DNA of 64,000 nt from Stomorhina lunata (GCA_933228675.1 OW121740.1:30711632-30775631); one strand, 5' to 3'; shown: positions 20,710 through 31,745, counted from the stretch's first letter. The notes: generated by a model from the letters alone, not told the origin. Numbers and translations: made by a program.

Positions 20710-21261
20710 TAGATCAGATATTAGTAAAAGTTCGGTGCAGTATGGGACAAAAATTGAAAATTTTTTTTTAAAGTCGAATATCATATCATGACGGGACAGA
20801 AATTGCAATCCACTAGCCGCGTTCAAAAATAATTTTTTCAGTTTTTCTCTATAATTTACTTTCCAATTTTCAAAATTAATAATTTGAAAATTAAATGAAC
20901 TCAAGCCTGATGAAACCTAATTTTTCAACGAAGTCGAATATCTTTAAAACCATAAGAGATAGGATATGCATGTTGCGATGTTTTTTGTAGATCTTGACCT
21001 AGGTATTTGTTATATAGTATGATTCTTCAAATCGGTAGGGAAATGACAATTATATATCGTTTTAAGTGATTAATGAGTTTGAGGTACCCTACTTTGGGCA
21101 CCGATTGTGCCGTACAAGAAAAAACTAGGCTTTCCAGGCCCCAAATTAAAGTTCCATAATACTTCTGCTATATGCTCATACAAATTTTTAAAACTCGCCC
21201 ATCGGTTTAAAAGTTATGGACTTATTTTCATTCTATTCTTCCAACATCCTACTGTGCGATG

Positions 21262-22000
21262 ACGCCATTTCTATTAAAATCAAGTATTTAAGGGCCTAAT
21301 TACAGGTGGTAGTTTAAAGGTCTACCCCACTGTTATGGCTGTGGCTCTACATGGTGTTCCACTTCATTTGAGGTGTAAATAATTCGATCGAATTATTTAG
21401 CATATCCTTATGGTCAAAAATCTCGAGGAGAAATAGACCAACCACCGATAATGAAACGATTGCTGATACCAGCACAAATGTAAAGACAATAAGTAAGAAA
21501 GAGCTGTAGTCTATTAAGCCCGACTATTTGACACCTTTCACAACTGAGGCCAAGTGTAGGCCGTCTTTCAACGCTATTCGACTTTTTTTGATTTTCGGTG
21601 CTTTAAGGTGATTTTTGAAAGTTAGGAATGGTCAAATATAGGCCGAAAAATTGCAACAACGATTTTATCAATATTACTGCTGAAATTAAATAAATTTGTG
21701 ACTGTAATGCGCCAAAATCAATATTCCAGGAAGCCTTTTGGGAGAGGGTTTATCATCTAAAATATATTCCTACAACGGCTGAGTACTCTGACTAGATAGA
21801 GGGCAAGCTGTATTAAATGTTATGCACCAACAGAGGCAATTAGTTGAAAAAAAACGACAAAAGGGACTTCGTGGGAAACACAATTCGAGTACGCTGAATT
21901 CAATGGTGCTCTAGTTTTCGAGATATAGCGTTATTTGAAAAATGGAGGAGGTTGCTCAATAAATATTTGCGTAACTCGAAAACTCTTTTTTGTTAAACTA
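21262..22000. other. No gene; faint old dispersed repeat
   Basis: A weak match to the ACAAGTAAGAAA end lies near 21,492-21,660 (GTAAGAAAGAGCTGTAGTC, then TTAAGCCCGACTATTTGACA). Nothing else is recognised. Confidence 0.4.
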
Positions 22001-22935
22001 AACTCTAAATCATACGATTGATTAATTGGTTCTAATCGTATGAGTGCCTAGAGAATTTCAGGTTTTAGCAGGTCATATCTTTTTAAGCGTATCATTTTCA
22101 GCAAAATTTTTTGTATCGTAGTAAAGATAATTAATTATTAATTATTTTAAGCGTAGCGGAAAGAGGCAAAATTGACGCTTATCGTTCGGAAAGGCATTCT
22201 TTCCGCGCTATTGCGCGAAAAATTGGGCAAAGTTACAAAACTGTGATGAAATATTTAAAAGACACTGAAAACTATGGAAAAAACTACAGGGACGCATTCA
22301 TGCCGCTTTAACGCCACTAGAACTGAAAAAAATCTTGAGAATTGCTTCAAATTCTGCACTAACTGTATAGCAAATCAGGACCCGAGCAAGTGTTTCAACA
22401 ATATCAAGATCCATTTCAAGCTGTGAGTATCTAAAATTATAAAATATGAAGAAAGAGCCGCCGCTGAATGACGTACGCAAAGAAACTCGATTACATTTGG
22501 CAAGAGAACATATGAGTTGGGACGTTGAAATTAGAGGTCATATGAAAAGATCATGAAAAGATTTAATTTTGAAGGGCCGGAGGGCTATAACTATTATTTT
22601 CATGATACAAGAAAAAAGGAACTGTTTTTGAACAGTCATCACAGCAGAGAGGATGGAGTTATAGTCTGAGGTGTCATAACTTAATACGGCACAATAGATT
22701 TAGAATTTCAAACTTCAAAAATGACTTCTCTGCTTCAGTCGGCATTTCCTAAACTAAGTGAAATATTCGTGGATTTTGATAATGCCCCAATTCATAATGC
22801 GGTGGTAAAGGAATTTATTTCGAGACAAAATGTAAGAAACCTTCATTCCCCCCCCCCATTCTCTCGACCTAAACATAATTGAAAATGTTTGGGGTTGGCT
22901 GTCGCGAAAAGTCTATGAGGGAGAAATACAATTCG

Positions 22936-22936
<1 letters not shown>

Positions 22937-23013
<77 letters not shown>
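22937..23013. repeat. (TA)n microsatellite at the SINE 3' end
   Basis: An uninterrupted alternation of T and A of about 77 bp forms the tail of the SINE copy. The copy at 42,574 also ends in (TA)n, so the tail type is a family feature. Confidence 0.9.
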
Positions 23014-23016
<3 letters not shown>

Positions 23017-23308
23017 CCCCGACAACATTCCAATTGGAACAAGGGGTACTTCTCTCAGACAATGAGCTGCATCCGATTCTATTTTTTTTGACTCATTGAA
23101 AGGGACCTACGTTTTAACGCCGGCTCTGAACGGCAAATGCATTAGTTAGAGAAGTTTTTCAGAGCCTAATACTCAATAACCAGTTGAGTTATGAGGTGAA
23201 CAGCCGCTTTTTTGAAAATTTATTTTTTCCAAGTGAGTCTGGCCAGGGATCGAACTTGGGCCTCTCGTATGCTAGGCGGATGACTAACCTGCTATACCAC
23301 GGCGGTTC
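22941..23308 (-). mobile_element. tRNA-derived SINE, copy 2, with 13-bp target duplication
   Basis: ACAATTCGATAAT occurs at 22,928-22,940 and again at 23,309-23,321, flanking the insertion. On the minus strand the 5' head GAACCGCCGTGGTATAGCAG carries an A-box-like motif, followed by a B-box-like AAGTTCGATCCC. The 3' end GTTGTCGGGGAATTA runs into a long (TA)n tract (22,937-23,013). The target is the Tc1-like transposase gene, so the SINE is younger than that element. A long target duplication is typical of LINE-driven retrotransposition. Confidence 0.88.
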
Positions 23309-23512
23309 ACAATTCGATAATAACGAATCATTAATTCAAGCTATTAAGGACTCCTGGAATGATATTTCTTTGGATTATTTAAAATCACTTTTTGATTCAA
23401 TAAAACATCGCATATTTAAAGTTATTGTAAAGAAAGGTAGAAGCTCTCACTACTTAAACATTTAATTTATTATCAATAAACTTATGATAAATGATAATTA
23501 TTAACAAATAAA

Positions 23513-24297
23513 ACAAGTAAGAAAGTACTATAGTCGGTCAAGCCCGACCATACGATACCCTTCACCACTAAGGTCAAAGGTGTTCTTTTTCCTGTATAAA
23601 GACAAATATTTGCTAAATTTTGAAATCATACAAACATTTTCTCAAAACTTATATATTTAAGCTATTTTCATCATTTGAGAGCTAGGGTCAAATGTGGACC
23701 GATTATCTCGAAATTTGGCAAAACTGATTACAGTTATTACAAAAATTATGTTTACAAAAAATAAACTTAAAATTCTCATTATCTTCGGATTTACGAAAGT
23801 TTTAGTAATTTTTGTCTCATTTAGTGCATTTTGACAGAAGAGTTTATATGGGAGCTATGGTCAAATGTGGACCGATTTCAACGAAATTTGGTACAGTGAT
23901 TTTAGTTTACATAAGCAGTATTTGCTTTATATTCCATAAAAAAAATATTGATATTTATGCCCAATATATCAATTCCGGGAAGTGGGACCTATGGGAGGTA
24001 CCATAAATAATGGACCGATTTTGATGAATTTGAAAAGCCATGTATATATCATAAAAACTATCTGTGCAAAATTTCATCAAATTATCTTTAGAATTGCAAC
24101 CTGTACTTTGATTACATGGTTTACTTGGGGGTCCAGCCAGCCGGACGGACGGACTGACATCGTTAAATCGACTTAGAAAGTGATTCTAAGCCTATTGGTA
24201 TACTAAAAGGTGGGTCTAAGACAAATATTTTTATGCGTTACATACATCAGCACAAAATTATAATACTCTTTCCATATGGTGGTGAAGGATATAAAAA
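23513..24297 (+). mobile_element. Dispersed ACAAGTAAGAAA repeat, copy d (both ends present)
   Basis: It starts ACAAGTAAGAAAGTACTATA, then GGTCAAGCCCGACCATACGA and ATACCCTTCACCACTAAGG, and ends GGTGGTGAAGGATATAAAAA. It carries the central block ATATCAATTCCGGGAAGTGG. This is the longest uninterrupted copy in the window (about 785 bp) and shows both termini. No coding potential. Confidence 0.75.
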
Positions 24298-24378
24298 TAA
24301 CCCATTATTAATCAACATTAGTTAAGAGGCTCTAATCATATGAACGATAATTTGTTTGCTTTTTTCTGGAAAAGGTCA

Positions 24379-25855
24379 TTATACCCTTCACCACCATAGG
24401 GGGAAAGGGTATTACCTATAAGGTTGTGCCAATGTATGTAACGCATAGAAATATTTGTCTTAGACCCATCTTTTAGTATACAAATAGGCTTAGAATCACT
24501 TTCTGAGTCGATTTAGCGATTTCCGTCCGTCTGGCTGGCTGGCTGGACCCCCATGTAAACCTTGTAATCAAGCTACAGGTCGCAATTCTAAAGATAATTT
24601 AATGAAATTTGGCACAGATTTTGATAATGGGACCATGGCTATTGAAATTCGGCAAAATCGGTCTATTATTTATGATACCTCCCATAGGTCCCACTTCCCG
24701 GAATTGATATATTGGCCACAAAAATCAATATTTTTTCATGAAATTTAAAACGAATACTGCTTAAGTAAACTTAAATCACTGTACCAAATTTCGTTGAAAT
24801 CGGTACACATTTGACCATAGCTTCCATACAAACTTTTTTCTCAAAACGCACTAAATGAGACAAAATTCCTAAATCCGAAGACAATGAGAATTTTATGTTT
24901 ATTTTTTGCATATATAATTTTTGTAATAACTGTAATCAAATTACCAAATTTCCACATTTGACCCTAGCTCTCATATAAGTCCATGGGGCACATTTGCCAA
25001 TAAGTTGGATGTAAAAAAGAAGTAAAAAAATTGTTGTAATAAAGTAAATTTTTATTTCTATAAAGCTTTAATATACAAAACAAACAAACCAAAAAATTAA
25101 TTCCAGTTCATTTCACATGGATAAATTAAACAAAACAGTAAAAAATTCATATATCAAAATTTAAACTATTGGGCCTCTGTTAACATTGAACTGTGACATA
25201 TCAACATTAAACAAAAAATGTTAAGATGGAAGATGGGTTGGACCTTGCAACCAAAATACGATATCGTTTTTAGGGATATTACGAATGTCGGGCTCAAAAA
25301 AATATCGACGAGTAGCTTTGTTATATATGTATGGCAAATGTGCCCCAGGTAGAGTCCTTAGATGTAAAGAACAATTTTTCACATAAGAAATAGATTTATT
25401 GATAAAAACTTAAAATATTTGTTCTCAATACTATATTGTTTATTAAACTAATGAATAATTTCTTAGGATAACAAAAAACTAAGGAAAATATTACAAAAAT
25501 ACTTGTAGCAAAATATTTTTTCAGGATCTGCTAAAACAATAAATCACGCCTGATGTTTAAAATATGAAAGCTACAGCAGTCAAAATTTGAGATATAGAAT
25601 ATCAATGTTAAACAAATATTAAATCGATTACAGCATCAAAAAAGATAAGTTAGTTTTCAAGAAAATTAGTGGTGGCAAATGCGCCCCTATGGCAAATGGT
25701 CCCCCTCCTACCCCATGTTTTGAGAAAATGTTTGTATAATGGCAAAATTTTGCAAATATTTGTCTTTATACAGGAAAAAGAACAGCTTTGGCCTTAGTGG
25801 TGAAGGGTATCGTATGGTCGGGCTTGACCGACTATAGCACTTTCTTACTTGTTTT
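24379..25855 (-). mobile_element. Dispersed ACAAGTAAGAAA repeat, copy e (interrupted)
   Basis: It starts TTATACCCTTCACCACCATA and ends CACTTTCTTACTTGTTTT, reverse to copy d. It is interrupted by a separate element at 24,985-25,713. With that removed it is close in length to copy d. Confidence 0.75.
24985..25713. mobile_element. Element with GGGGCACATTTGCCA ends and CAT duplication
   Basis: Left end GGGGCACATTTGCCA; the right side has the inverted relatives TGGCAAATGCGCCCC (25,675-25,687 region) and GGCAAATGGTCCCCC, ending TACCC. CAT flanks both ends (24,982-24,984; 25,714-25,716). On the minus strand at about 25,232-25,345 a short coding remnant reads YFFEPDIRNIPKNDIVFWL, next to an internal TGGCAAATGTGCCCC. 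It is probably an internally deleted DNA transposon. Family not assigned. Confidence 0.6.
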
Positions 25856-26024
25856 AACACTATCTTAGTGAAATCTAGTGATAATGCTGTTAATTACAGC
25901 AATCGTAGGAAAATTATCTTTGCTACTGTACTACAATCTTAGTTGTGGAAAAAACGCTTAAAAAATATGACCTGCTAAAAACTGAAATTTAAATGGTTCT
26001 AATCATTTGACTTAGAGTGTACAT

Positions 26025-26592
26025 TAGAGTGGTTCGAAAAAAAAGTTGAGTCAGTCACCCCCTAGGATTAAAGATAATGTTAAAACAATTTCAAAAAATA
26101 TTTTTTTATTTTTTTACCACGCCTACATATACCGCCCTTTTACTATTTTGTTCACGGTGTCGCCATTTTAAATCCGATCATAACATGTTATATATCGATT
26201 TTCAGGGCTCTGTAAGGGCTACATTTCTCTCTTTGATAGTTTTTTACAACCTCGTCAATTTCTAGTCATTACTTTTTAAAATTCGAGTCGTACCCACCCT
26301 AATCAAATCGAGTAAAAATCTAGTTTTTAAAAGTTATGACTATAAATTGACGTGGTAGTAAAAAACTATCAAAGAGAGAAATGTAGCCCTTACAGAGCCG
26401 CGAACACCGATAAATAAAATGTTATGATCGGATTTAAAATGGCGACACAGTGAACAAAATAGTAAAAGGGCGGTATTTGTAGGCGTGGTAAAAAAATAAA
26501 AAAATATTTTTTGGAATTGTTTTAATATTATCTTTAATCCTAGGGGGTGACTGACATAACTTTTTTTTTTGTATGGAAGGCGAACCGCTCTA
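26025..26592. mobile_element. Foldback element with 8-bp target duplication
   Basis: This is almost entirely an inverted repeat, with arms of about 26,025-26,300 and 26,325-26,592 and ends TAGAGTGGTTCG and TAGAGCGGTTCG (reverse). Arm landmarks are GTCAGTCACCCCCTAGGATT, CCACGCCTACA and GTAGCCCTTACAGAGCC. GTGTACAT flanks both sides (26,017-26,024; 26,593-26,600). An 8-bp duplication fits the hAT or P superfamilies; ends like TAGAG fit hAT better. No coding sequence. It landed at the very end of the Tc1-like element. Confidence 0.82.
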
Positions 26593-26600
26593 GTGTACAT

Positions 26601-27980
26601 ATCATACATGTTATAAATGTTATGGTTCCTAGTTGAGATAGTTTTTCTTATTGATATCTCATATTTCTACTGAATATAACACTTTTTTAAGAACCATCTT
26701 AACTCAATTTTAAAACTTAGTTCTTATACATCAAAAGCAAAAAAAAAGAAGAAGTATTACTTTCTTGGTGTTTTAAATAAAGCCATTTCGCATGTTTGAA
26801 AAAAAAAGGCAAAATATTATTTCTGGAACTACGACAAGCAACAATTAAGACAGTAGTCCAAAGATCATGAACTTCGTTTATTTTTTCTTCATTTGCGAGG
26901 CAAAGCAAAGCTCAGAAGGTGTGCATAATTAATTCGCCAAACTTCACTATCGATATGCAACATAAAAGTCAGACAAGCATACAAAAAAAATGTATATCAA
27001 GGTATCGGAACTCTTAAGAATCTATACACATACCTACAACTTATTGATATTCAGCAGAATTTTAGGCCACACTCAGTTGCTAAAGACTGATGAAGAAATG
27101 AAACTTACAAAAAAAAAAAACACAGCGACAGCTAAAAGTTCAGAAAAATCGAAATAAAATGATTCATTAGTTAGTGCTTGAAATCAGATCTTAAAACAAA
27201 GCAAACCTGACACATGATGCCTAAAACAATCTAGTTTTTTTTTGTGTTGGCTTTTCTTCTTAGTTTTAGCCAACCCAGCCAGACAGTAAAGCAGAGTCAA
27301 AGCTTAACCAAAAGTAGCAAGCCAAGTTACAGATCAGGGCAGCAATGTTTAACTGATTTGCATTGTACATGCAAACGCGCCAAGGTGTTGATTGGCTGGC
27401 ACAGACACATCATGCACATGGAGTGCCTAAAACCGATAGTGTTACTCTATTTAAAAGAGTTTGGTGGAAAAGCTTAGCTTTAGGGTTAGCAGATGGGATA
27501 CAGAATGTTTATTAAATTTTTACTATACAATTTATTGTTTTACTGGAAATAGTTCAAAATATTTGTGTTCATTAAAATCCTTGGAAATAATAATCATATG
27601 AGTGTTCAAAATGGCACCATTTGGTATAAATTCACAACTTACAACTTATGCTCTATCCTACCAAATTGGTTTATTGTGTAGCAGTCGGTTGAATGGCGAT
27701 CCCCCTTTACCTAGTATTAATAGACTTTAGAATTTGCTGGCTCGTTACAATTTCAAACCAATATCTTTGGCTTCGTACTCAAAAATATGGTTGGCTGTGA
27801 AATATACTAAAGAAGCTATCCAAGGTTCCAGAAGGTCTGGAAGACCTGAATACACGTGAAGGCTCCAAACTGAGTACGAGTTGCTGAAGTTCGGAACGAG
27901 GTGACGACTACCAATTAACATATTGTCACGAATTTTTAAGTTATCCGGCCCATTGTGCAAAGTTCACTACTTTTAATTTT
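26601..27980. other. No recognisable gene
   Basis: AT-rich sequence. Short open frames (26,717-26,908 minus; 27,244-27,477 plus; 27,745-27,960 minus) lack domains and coding bias. This may be flanking sequence of the heat-shock-like promoter that follows. Confidence 0.4.
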
Positions 27981-27990
27981 TCCCCTAGTT

Positions 27991-28310
27991 TTCTAGAATG
28001 TTGATGTTGTTGTTATTCCGTTTATGTCTATAAGCAGAGCAACATGTTTCTCTTATTTGCTGTAAAGAGTATAGGAAATTTTTTTTCATTTATCTCGTTC
28101 TCCCTCTCTCTCTCTCTTTCTCTGTTGCTGTTAACTTTAGTGTGAGCGTGTGCTTGATCATGTGAGAATGTATTGGAACATGCAAGAACTTTCGTAAGCC
28201 ACATTGTTAGTGTAATCAACGACAGCAGCTTTTTGTTTACGTCTGCAGAAAATGCTAGAAACTCTCTTCTCTACTATAAAAGGCCGATGGACGAATATTG
28301 TCAAAACAGT
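27991..28310 (+). promoter_or_regulatory. Heat-shock-type promoter: three HSE-like sites, (CT)n, TATA box
   Basis: Arrays of inverted GAA units are seen at 27,991 (TTCTAGAATGTTG), at 28,176-28,193 (GAACATGCAAGAACTTTC, one mismatch to alternating GAAnnTTC) and at 28,248-28,270 (GAAAATGCTAGAAACTCT and on). A CT run, a GAGA-factor-type site, lies at 28,094-28,119. TATAAAAGG is at 28,275-28,283, five bases after the last array, placing a start near 28,305. An A-rich leader follows. This order matches Drosophila heat-shock promoters. No heat-shock protein can be read downstream. Confidence 0.5.
28094..28119. repeat. (CT)n tract, possible GAGA-factor site
   Basis: TCCCTCTCTCTCTCTCTTTC is the core of the run. 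It lies between the first and second HSE-like sites, about 160 bp upstream of the TATA box. Confidence 0.7.
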
Positions 28311-28319
28311 TTTAATTAA

Positions 28320-31030
28320 GACGCGTATAAAAGCAAAGTGAGACTAAGAATATTTGTAAAGCAATTTTATAACTTTGTAAAACTACATAAAGTGTTTAAA
28401 TTTTGTTTTCGGTTGTTTGCAAAAAGAATTTCTTAAACGTTTTTAAAGGAAAAACATAACAATATATATAAAACGTTTTTTTAAGCCCCGTGTTTCATAA
28501 GGAATAAAAGGACTAAATGAATAAATAACCAAATTAGCAAATTTAGCAACTTTTTTCATGACGTCCTTTCTTCTGAAGTCAGTGGAGGTATCCGCACTTT
28601 TTACTTTATATGGTGGAATATCAGAAGCCCACCTACTGCAAGACTCTAGTCGAAAATTTTACATTTCTAACTAAGTCAGGTACGGTGTCCTTTACTCTGT
28701 CCAAGATATGTTAACAGTTTGAGACGCCATCAGAGTTAAGTTTTTACTAATATCATTAAACCCTTCAAGTCTTTCGGGCATAATGCCACCGGTAAAACAA
28801 AATAAGATTAAATACGCTGATCCCCTGACTCAGTAGCCTATACTGATGTATACGCGGCAGTTTATCGCAATGATCGAACAATGAAATAAATTTAAATTCA
28901 ATAAAAATCCAAATCTAAGTATTTCATGAAGATTAGCTGATCGGTTTTGTGACCGAAATTGCCTTTTGGTCAAGTAATATGTATTCTGTCTTCCTGAATT
29001 TAACATAATTTCAAGATTGTCGCAGACTTCTCAAAGAAGTGTAAGAAGTTCTGTGAGAAAGTACTAGGACAAAGCCATATATCAAAGTATTGAAGCAAGT
29101 CTTGGGACTTAGAAATTCCAGAATAAGTGGACCTTTTGACATGCCACTATCCACTTAAAAATCCCTACTACGAGAGGTAGGTAGGCGTAAATTAAAAGTA
29201 AAAAAATGTACGCATAGATTAATGTCATTTTGAAGACCTGTTATATTATTACTTGTATCCCTCATGGTAGGACCCTTTCTGATTGGAAGGTACACAGTTA
29301 GAGATGATTAGGTGAGGTTTGAAAGGTGGTGTAAAACGATACCTTCACTCTGAGACCCTTGGGGTTCATTGCTATCCTTCAATGATAGAGTGTAAGGAAG
29401 GAAGAGACTAGAATTTGGGAAAATATTGTTTTGCATGACTTTTCTAAGTAATTTGAGTCCATTTATGAAACCGACAAGATCGCTCAGTTTGCAATGCTAT
29501 AAATCCTGAATGCTATAAATCATTGAATCTATTACTTAGATGTCTAAGCCTCCGATTAGACCCCATCTAGGCACAGTCTGCAGAAGTTCGGAAGTCCACC
29601 TGCTTAGGCTAGAATTTAAGGCACAGTGGCCCTTTTATATGCCTTTACATCATCTTAAACTTAACCTATTCAGACCTAGCACTGTTTTGGCTCCGCTAAC
29701 GAGTAACTATTGAAGAAGCTATATGTACGAGGAGGAGAAGTAGTCTTTAAAGAGCATTCTTTGCACTTGATTATCCATGGCTTACTGAAGGGGACCAAAT
29801 CTGGAAACGTATTTATTTGTTGATCTTAGGCAGGTATTTGAGAATTTAAGAGCTTGTTTAAGCGATTCGATTTGGGATCTAGATATATACCTTACACTAG
29901 TTTTCATGGTTTTACAATAGACTTCATGGGCTATATTTTCGATATTACAAAGTTCTTTGTTCTTGTCGATTAAGTTCTTATAAAACGCTATCAAACCTTA
30001 CTTTAAAACTAAATAAGATAGAAAAAATTCTCCAACTTCCCCTTAAAACAATTCCGCAACCCCTATAACTCTTTCGATTCAATCGAATTAAAAGAAATGT
30101 AGACGTTTGTTAAGTTGCACAACATACAGTTTAATCGAAAAATATTTAAATTATTTACTGATTAAATTTTTGTTTTACTTCAGCCAAAAGCAACAACATC
30201 ACCAACATCAAACCTGGTGTTGTTGGTTGCTTATAACCACCGATAAACTCCAGAACAAGGTTTTAAATAGTTAGTGGTGGTCTTGCCACTCGATATAGTC
30301 GTTGTAATTGAATAAAATCAAATTGTTGATTTTGATTGGTGTAATCGAATGCAAACACAAAAACAAAAATCAAGAAAAAGAAAAATTGGTGTAGGTGTCA
30401 ATACCAAGAAATTATCGACTAAATACAAACAAATAAAAAATGCCACCCATTATGAGGAATATTTAATGGTCTCATTGGTGGCAGTTACCAGTACTACGGT
30501 TAAGTGTTAAATGACTAATCAAGAGAATTTAGTACGATATAAGTCACTTGTGCTTATAATCTTATAAGATAGATATTGTGGAAAATATTAATGTTCTCAG
30601 TTTAAAAAGAATATTTCTGAAAAGAACTTAAAATTTTTAAAACTTTTTGAAAAAAAATTATTAAAATAATTATATTTTTTGATTTTGCTTTGACCTTGGG
30701 TATATAATAGAAAAAGGAAAATATATTAACACCAACTTCTCCATTTCAAATAAAAAGGGTCTTGTCTTGACATCATTGACATCTAACGAGTCTTTTTTTG
30801 TGTTCATAAAAAGTTATGACAAACTTATAAATCAATTTTTTTGTACAAAATTCAAACAATGAGGATAATTTTTATGAATAAGGTTGCAAATCTTTACGAA
30901 TATATGCCACAAATTTGAAAAGAAACGATTAAAAATAAATTCGATCATGAATTCGAAATGATTTTTATAAAAAAGCCGGGAAAATTTGAGGTTAGAAAGT
31001 ACTTACTTACCAACATACTTAAATGGCCTA
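28320..31030. other. No recognisable gene downstream of the heat-shock-like promoter
   Basis: All frames are broken by frequent stops. The minus-strand frame at 29,782-29,994 has no known domain. A direct repeat of TATAAAAG occurs at 28,326. If a transcript starts at 28,305 it would be non-coding or carry only tiny frames. Weak reverse-transcriptase-like resemblance on the minus strand at 28,900-29,150 was not strong enough to call. Confidence 0.4.
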
Positions 31031-31039
31031 TATTTAAAA

Positions 31040-31745
31040 CCTGTTACGTTCAAGGCCGAGCATAATTAAGAATTCCATGCTCTTCAATATTATTCGCATA
31101 TTCCCCAAATTCGTAGGCCAAGCTTTTAAAGATTTTTCTTTACTTGGTCTTTCCATGGAAGTTTCGGACGTTCTCTTCTAAAATTAGGGAGGCTGTTTTA
31201 ATTCTAATTTTAGCTTTATCATAGTAATTGTTTTTTCCAGAAGTGTTTTACTAGCTCGTCGTTCTAACCCATATCGTTCAGGTCATAAAACGAGGTCAGT
31301 GTCCAAAGTTGAGAAGAAGGATAATCAAGATAAGTATTGGCTTACCAAGTTAAGAGCAATCACAACCGTTGCTTGGAAGTAAATTGTCTTAAAAACACAT
31401 TTTTTTGGCAAATTCTATTTTACCAACAGTGAGCTCAAATCAACTTTCCCGCCCAATCTTTGCGTTAAAATCACCCAGTATTATTTTGCCATCATGTTTG
31501 GGGTAGTTATCGTACACTTCCTCAAGTTGATCATAAATATTTCTCATCTGAGGGGGCGTGAGCACAAATCAGACTCAGATGAAAGAAATTTGCTTTGACT
31601 CGTATTATCGCTATCCTTTCGTTTACTGGGGTATACCTGGAGTCTAGATTTTGCATTCTTTTGCTGATCATAAATTCACGCCTACTCTCATGGCAGCTGT
31701 AATACAGGTCACCTTTTGGTGTCTTGGCGACGCCGTGGCACATCC
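31040..31745 (-). pseudogene. RTE-like retrotransposon remnant: endonuclease and tail pieces
   Basis: Minus-strand readings at about 31,745-31,450 give MISKRMQNLDSRYTPVNERI, LICAHAPSDEK and HDGKIILGDFNAKIGRES, the apurinic endonuclease blocks with the catalytic GDFN. At about 31,190-31,040 the minus strand reads RRERPKLPWKDQVKKN and LGLRIWGICE, the C-terminal tail. The reverse transcriptase between them is gone. The same endonuclease is repeated at 43,208-44,030. Confidence 0.75.

Larger units (their letters stand above)
18724..21256. mobile_element. Long-TIR element with CACAGTG ends and 5-bp target duplication
   Basis: Inverted repeats of about 190 bp: left 18,724-18,915 begins CACAGTGGGATGGTGGAAAA, right 21,065-21,256 read in reverse begins CACAGTAGGATGTTGGAAGA. 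The arms stay alignable through GGCACAATCGG and CCCAAAGTAG. CGATG flanks both ends (18,719-18,723 and 21,257-21,261). A CACAGTG-type terminus and a 5-bp duplication fit the Transib superfamily, related to RAG signal sequences. Without the nested Tc1-like element it is about 0.84 kb and encodes nothing, so it is non-autonomous. Confidence 0.7.
22143..23464 (+). pseudogene. Tc1-like transposase remnant interrupted by a SINE
   Basis: The N-terminal helix-turn-helix reads GKIDAYRSEGHSFRAIARKI then GQSYKTVMKYLKDT. Later blocks in shifting frames are FEGPEGYNYYFHDTRKKELF, VITYYGTIDLEFQ, IFVDFDNAPIHNAVVKEFI (second Asp) and LDLNIIENVWGWLSRKVYEG (Glu). The C-terminal part, AIKDSWNDISLDYLKSLFDS, resumes after the SINE at 23,322 and ends with TAA. 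The first catalytic Asp region (DEK-type) is damaged and a stop run occurs in several places. The insertion splits the gene just after the Glu region. It is dead. Confidence 0.82.
22001..26016 (+). mobile_element. Tc1-like element with four later insertions
   Basis: Terminal repeats lie at about 22,001-22,085 and 25,940-26,016. The shared core TTTTAGCAGGTCATAT is in opposite orientations, as are ACTCTAAATCATACGATT on the left and its relative at 26,000-26,016. Between them lie a broken transposase (22,143-23,464), a SINE inside that gene, dispersed repeats d and e, and an element inside e. Stripped of the insertions it would be about 1.6 kb, normal for Tc1. Confidence 0.7.

Noticed and set aside
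26717..26908. Small minus-strand open frame
   Set aside because: No domain, AT-rich, and ends in a run of Lys/Asn-type codons typical of random AT-rich DNA.
28900..29150. Possible reverse transcriptase remnant on the minus strand
   Set aside because: Only vague resemblance around SGMSKGPLILEFL and no catalytic block in order; not supportable.
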